In this document: piece after piece, positions 5,878 to 7,827 of the stretch
Position numbering within the stretch: position 1 is the first letter of the stretch
Layout of the letters: every line of letters begins with the position of its first letter
NCBI GenBank assembly: GCA_903927685.1
Contig: CAIYOB010000583.1
Coordinates: forward strand, 1 to 7,827
DNA length: 7,827 bases
Direction: 5' to 3'
Source of the DNA: an uncultured Planctomycetaceae bacterium
GTDB lineage: Bacteria; Planctomycetota; Planctomycetia; Pirellulales; Pirellulaceae
The notes under the pieces: generated by a model
What the model saw: only the letters and a program-made list of their open reading frames with translations
What the model was told of the DNA's origin: nothing
Database searches by the model: none
Program-made: the position numbers and the translations under genes

Positions 5878-6819
5878 ATGGATATGCCCGTCGCCGCAGC
5901 GGAGTCCGCATCCCAAGTGGCTGGGTCGTCTGGTGCCGATTCCGATGTCGTCATCGAAACCCGCAATCTGTCAAAGACTTATCGCGATTTTTGGGGTCGC
6001 CAGAAAGTCCGGGCGTTGAAGGCGTTGGACCTGGAAATCCGCCGCGGCGAGATTTTCGGCCTGCTCGGTCCCAACGGCTCCGGCAAGACCACGACCATCA
6101 AGCTGATCCTCGGCCTGCTGTTCCCCACCAGCGGGCGGGCAATGGTCTTCGGCAAGGATGCGAGCGACGTTGCCAAGAATGAGCGGATCGGCTACCTGCC
6201 GGAAGAATCGTACCTGTACAAGTTCTTGAACGCCGAGGAAACGCTCGATTTCTACGGCCGACTGTTCGACATGCCGGCTGCACTGCGCAAGCAGCGGGTC
6301 GATCAACTGATCGAGCGTGTCGGGCTGAACTGGGCCCGCCGGCGGCAGCTGAAGGAGTACTCGAAGGGCATGACGCGCCGGATCGGCTTGGCCCAAGCCT
6401 TGATCAACGACCCGGAATTGGTCGTGCTCGACGAACCGACGACGGGGCTGGATCCGATCGGCACGCGGGAAATGAAGGACACGATCCTGGAACTGCGGGA
6501 CCAGGGCAAGACCGTGTTGATGTGCAGCCATCTGCTGGCCGACGTTCAGGATGTCTGCGACCGGATCGCCATTCTGTACCAGGGAGAACTCAAGGAACTG
6601 GGACGCGTGGATCGGCTGCTGACGGTGCAGAACGTCACCCAGATCCACGTCCGCGGACTGCCGGACCAGGCCAAGCGGGAGATCCGGCAGGTGATCGAGC
6701 GCAGCGGCGGCGAGCTGTTGAGCATGGACAATCCGACGACCACCTTGGAAGACCTGTTCTTGAAGATCGTCCAGGACAGCGAGGCTCATCCCGGACGCCG
6801 CGCTCGCGAGGGAGAGTAG
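5878..6819 (+). CDS. ABC transporter ATP-binding protein (ABC-2 exporter type)
   Basis: This 313-residue ATPase drives the permease encoded next. After a 23-residue Ala/Ser-rich lead, the nucleotide-binding domain (about 24-240) shows Walker [10 protein letters not shown] (64-72) and the Q-loop region [10 protein letters not shown], with Glu where many transporters have Gln. It also shows the signature [15 protein letters not shown] (161-175), Walker B LVVLDEP with catalytic Glu186, the D-loop GLDP (190-193) and the H-loop His218. The GYLPEE and SKGM variants are normal in the NatA/ABC-2 exporter branch. A C-terminal extension (about 250-300) with [11 protein letters not shown] is typical of that branch. 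The start at 5878 has GGAG 7 nt upstream; a further in-frame start at 5812 would add 22 unrelated residues. The permease gene begins 4 nt after the stop, so they form one operon. The exported substrate is unknown. The nearby two-component system is divergent and could regulate it, but that is inference. Confidence 0.96.
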   Translation: MDMPVAAAESASQVAGSSGADSDVVIETRNLSKTYRDFWGRQKVRALKALDLEIRRGEIFGLLGPNGSGKTTTIKLILGLLFPTSGRAMVFGKDASDVAKNERIGYLPEESYLYKFLNAEETLDFYGRLFDMPAALRKQRVDQLIERVGLNWARRRQLKEYSKGMTRRIGLAQALINDPELVVLDEPTTGLDPIGTREMKDTILELRDQGKTVLMCSHLLADVQDVCDRIAILYQGELKELGRVDRLLTVQNVTQIHVRGLPDQAKREIRQVIERSGGELLSMDNPTTTLEDLFLKIVQDSEAHPGRRAREGE

Positions 6820-6823
6820 TCGC

Positions 6824-7827
6824 ATGGAACTGGAAAAAGAAATTCTGCCGTTGGTCGATTGGCTGTTTCCCAGCCTGCGTGGCCCCGGCGCGGTGGTCCT
6901 GTTCATCGCCATCGTCGCCGGGTTGACGGTCGCTGCGGTCTTCGTCGCCTATTTGCGGGCGGCGATCCGCCTGGGCCCGGGCGAAGGTTTCTATGCGGTG
7001 GCCAAGGCGATTGCGACTGCCGTCTCGGTCGATCTGCCGGGCACCAGCCTGCGGCGGGTGTGGGCCATGACACGGTTGTCCATCCAGGAGTCCGTGCGGC
7101 GGCGGGTGCTGATCGGGTTCGCCGTGTTTGCCGTCGTGCTGCTGTTCGCCGGCTGGTTTCTGGACACGGACAGCGATCACCCGGCGCGGCTGTATCTCAG
7201 CTTTATGCTGACGGCGACGCAGTTCATGATCCTAGTGCTGGCGATCTTGCTGAGCACCTTCAGCTTGCCGGCGGACATCAAGTCCAAGACCATTTACACG
7301 GTGGTAACCAAGCCCGTGCGGCCCGGCGAAATCGTGTTGGGCCGGATCCTGGGCGTCGTCTTGGTCAACACGGCGATCCTGGTGCTGATGGCCGTCATCA
7401 GCTACTTTTTCGTGCTCCGCGGGATGGCTCATCGGCACGAGATTGCGGAGTCGGACATCGAGCGGACCAGCGACCCGGAGGGCTGGCAAGGGGTCACCAG
7501 CCGCAACGCGTATCATCGCCACCAGGTGACGTTGGGCAAGGATGGCGTCGGGCGAACCGATTTCGTCCGGGATCACGATCACGCGGTGACGGCCACGGGT
7601 TCCGGCAGCGACCAACGGTTCGTCGTCGGCCCCCAGGAAGGCGCCTTGGTAGCCCGCGTGCCGCAGTACGGCAAGCTGCGTTTCCTGGACCGGACGGGCC
7701 GCGAGAGCGAAGGCATCAGCGTTGGCAAGGAATGGTCTTATCGCAAGTACATCGAGGGCGGATCGCTGGCCTCGGCGGCTTGGACCTTTTCCGGGATCTC
7801 GGCCGCGGATTTCCCCGACGGCCTGCC
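6824..7827 (+). CDS. ABC-2-type permease with large soluble insertion (3' end outside window)
   Basis: The frame is open from the ATG at 6824 to the window end (334 codons plus two bases), so the gene is cut and its C-terminus is missing. GGAG/GAG (6811-6816) lies 7 nt upstream, and the gap to the ATPase stop is 4 nt. Four membrane helices are visible, at about 21-45, 94-113, 125-147 and 171-198. Between the third and fourth is the ABC-2 permease signature LPADIKSKTIYTVVTKPVRP, which in this family contacts the ATPase. From residue 200 to the cut end there is a hydrophilic region of at least 134 residues, rich in charged residues and glycine and beginning MAHRHEIAESDIERTSDPE. It has no further membrane helix and is probably a soluble domain inserted between helices. 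More helices are expected downstream. This helix-plus-insert layout fits my recollection of planctomycete ABC-2 permeases. The substrate is unknown. Confidence 0.9.
   Translation, partial: MELEKEILPLVDWLFPSLRGPGAVVLFIAIVAGLTVAAVFVAYLRAAIRLGPGEGFYAVAKAIATAVSVDLPGTSLRRVWAMTRLSIQESVRRRVLIGFAVFAVVLLFAGWFLDTDSDHPARLYLSFMLTATQFMILVLAILLSTFSLPADIKSKTIYTVVTKPVRPGEIVLGRILGVVLVNTAILVLMAVISYFFVLRGMAHRHEIAESDIERTSDPEGWQGVTSRNAYHRHQVTLGKDGVGRTDFVRDHDHAVTATGSGSDQRFVVGPQEGALVARVPQYGKLRFLDRTGRESEGISVGKEWSYRKYIEGGSLASAAWTFSGISAADFPDGL

Noticed and set aside
1..7827. Mobile element, phage, CRISPR or defence system
   Set aside because: No transposase, integrase, Cas-like protein, regularly spaced repeats or terminal repeats flanking genes were seen. 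All seven genes look chromosomal with similar GC-rich codon use.

Overview
The window is GC-rich bacterial chromosomal DNA with seven protein-coding genes; I see no rRNA, tRNA, CRISPR array, transposase or phage gene. Base composition, a small Lys/Arg-rich protein beginning MGKDQNTYAKRQRE, a Gfo/Idh/MocA oxidoreductase, an ABC exporter whose permease carries a large soluble insertion, and a NYN-LOTUS protein together suggest a planctomycete, probably from the Pirellulales. That assignment is inferred from protein style, not from a marker gene.

Layout, left to right. Positions 1-57 hold a perfect 16-bp inverted repeat. A short basic protein of unknown function (166-342, +) follows. Next comes a 197-bp gap with an exact 15-bp tandem duplication, then a cobalamin-binding-domain radical SAM enzyme (540-1940, +). 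This gene converges, with only 9 bp between stop codons, on a block of four minus-strand genes. In transcription order these are a Gfo/Idh/MocA oxidoreductase (5592-4552), a membrane histidine kinase (4542-3580), an OmpR-family response regulator (3583-2792) and a NYN-LOTUS putative RNase/RNA-binding protein (2738-1950). Their spacings are 9 nt, a 4-nt overlap and 53 nt, so at least the first three probably form one transcript and the fourth may join by read-through. On the right, divergent from the oxidoreductase across a 285-bp regulatory region, is an ABC-2-type exporter pair on the plus strand: the ATPase (5878-6819) and, 4 nt later, its permease (6824 onward), cut by the window edge.

How the genes may work together. 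The kinase has two membrane helices with only about nine residues between them. It therefore has no extracytoplasmic sensor domain and probably reads an intramembrane or cytoplasmic cue. It hands phosphate to its partner regulator at Asp58. The oxidoreductase encoded just upstream is an unusual companion for a two-component system, and the divergently encoded exporter shares its upstream region; both are candidate targets or signal partners, but this is inference. The NYN-LOTUS protein could add an RNA-level output. The radical SAM enzyme is convergent and probably independent.

I do not see a complete, clearly undescribed system. The most interesting items are the oxidoreductase/sensor-kinase/regulator/NYN-LOTUS gene order, the radical SAM protein lacking the usual cobalamin-ligand motif, and the soluble insertion in the ABC permease.
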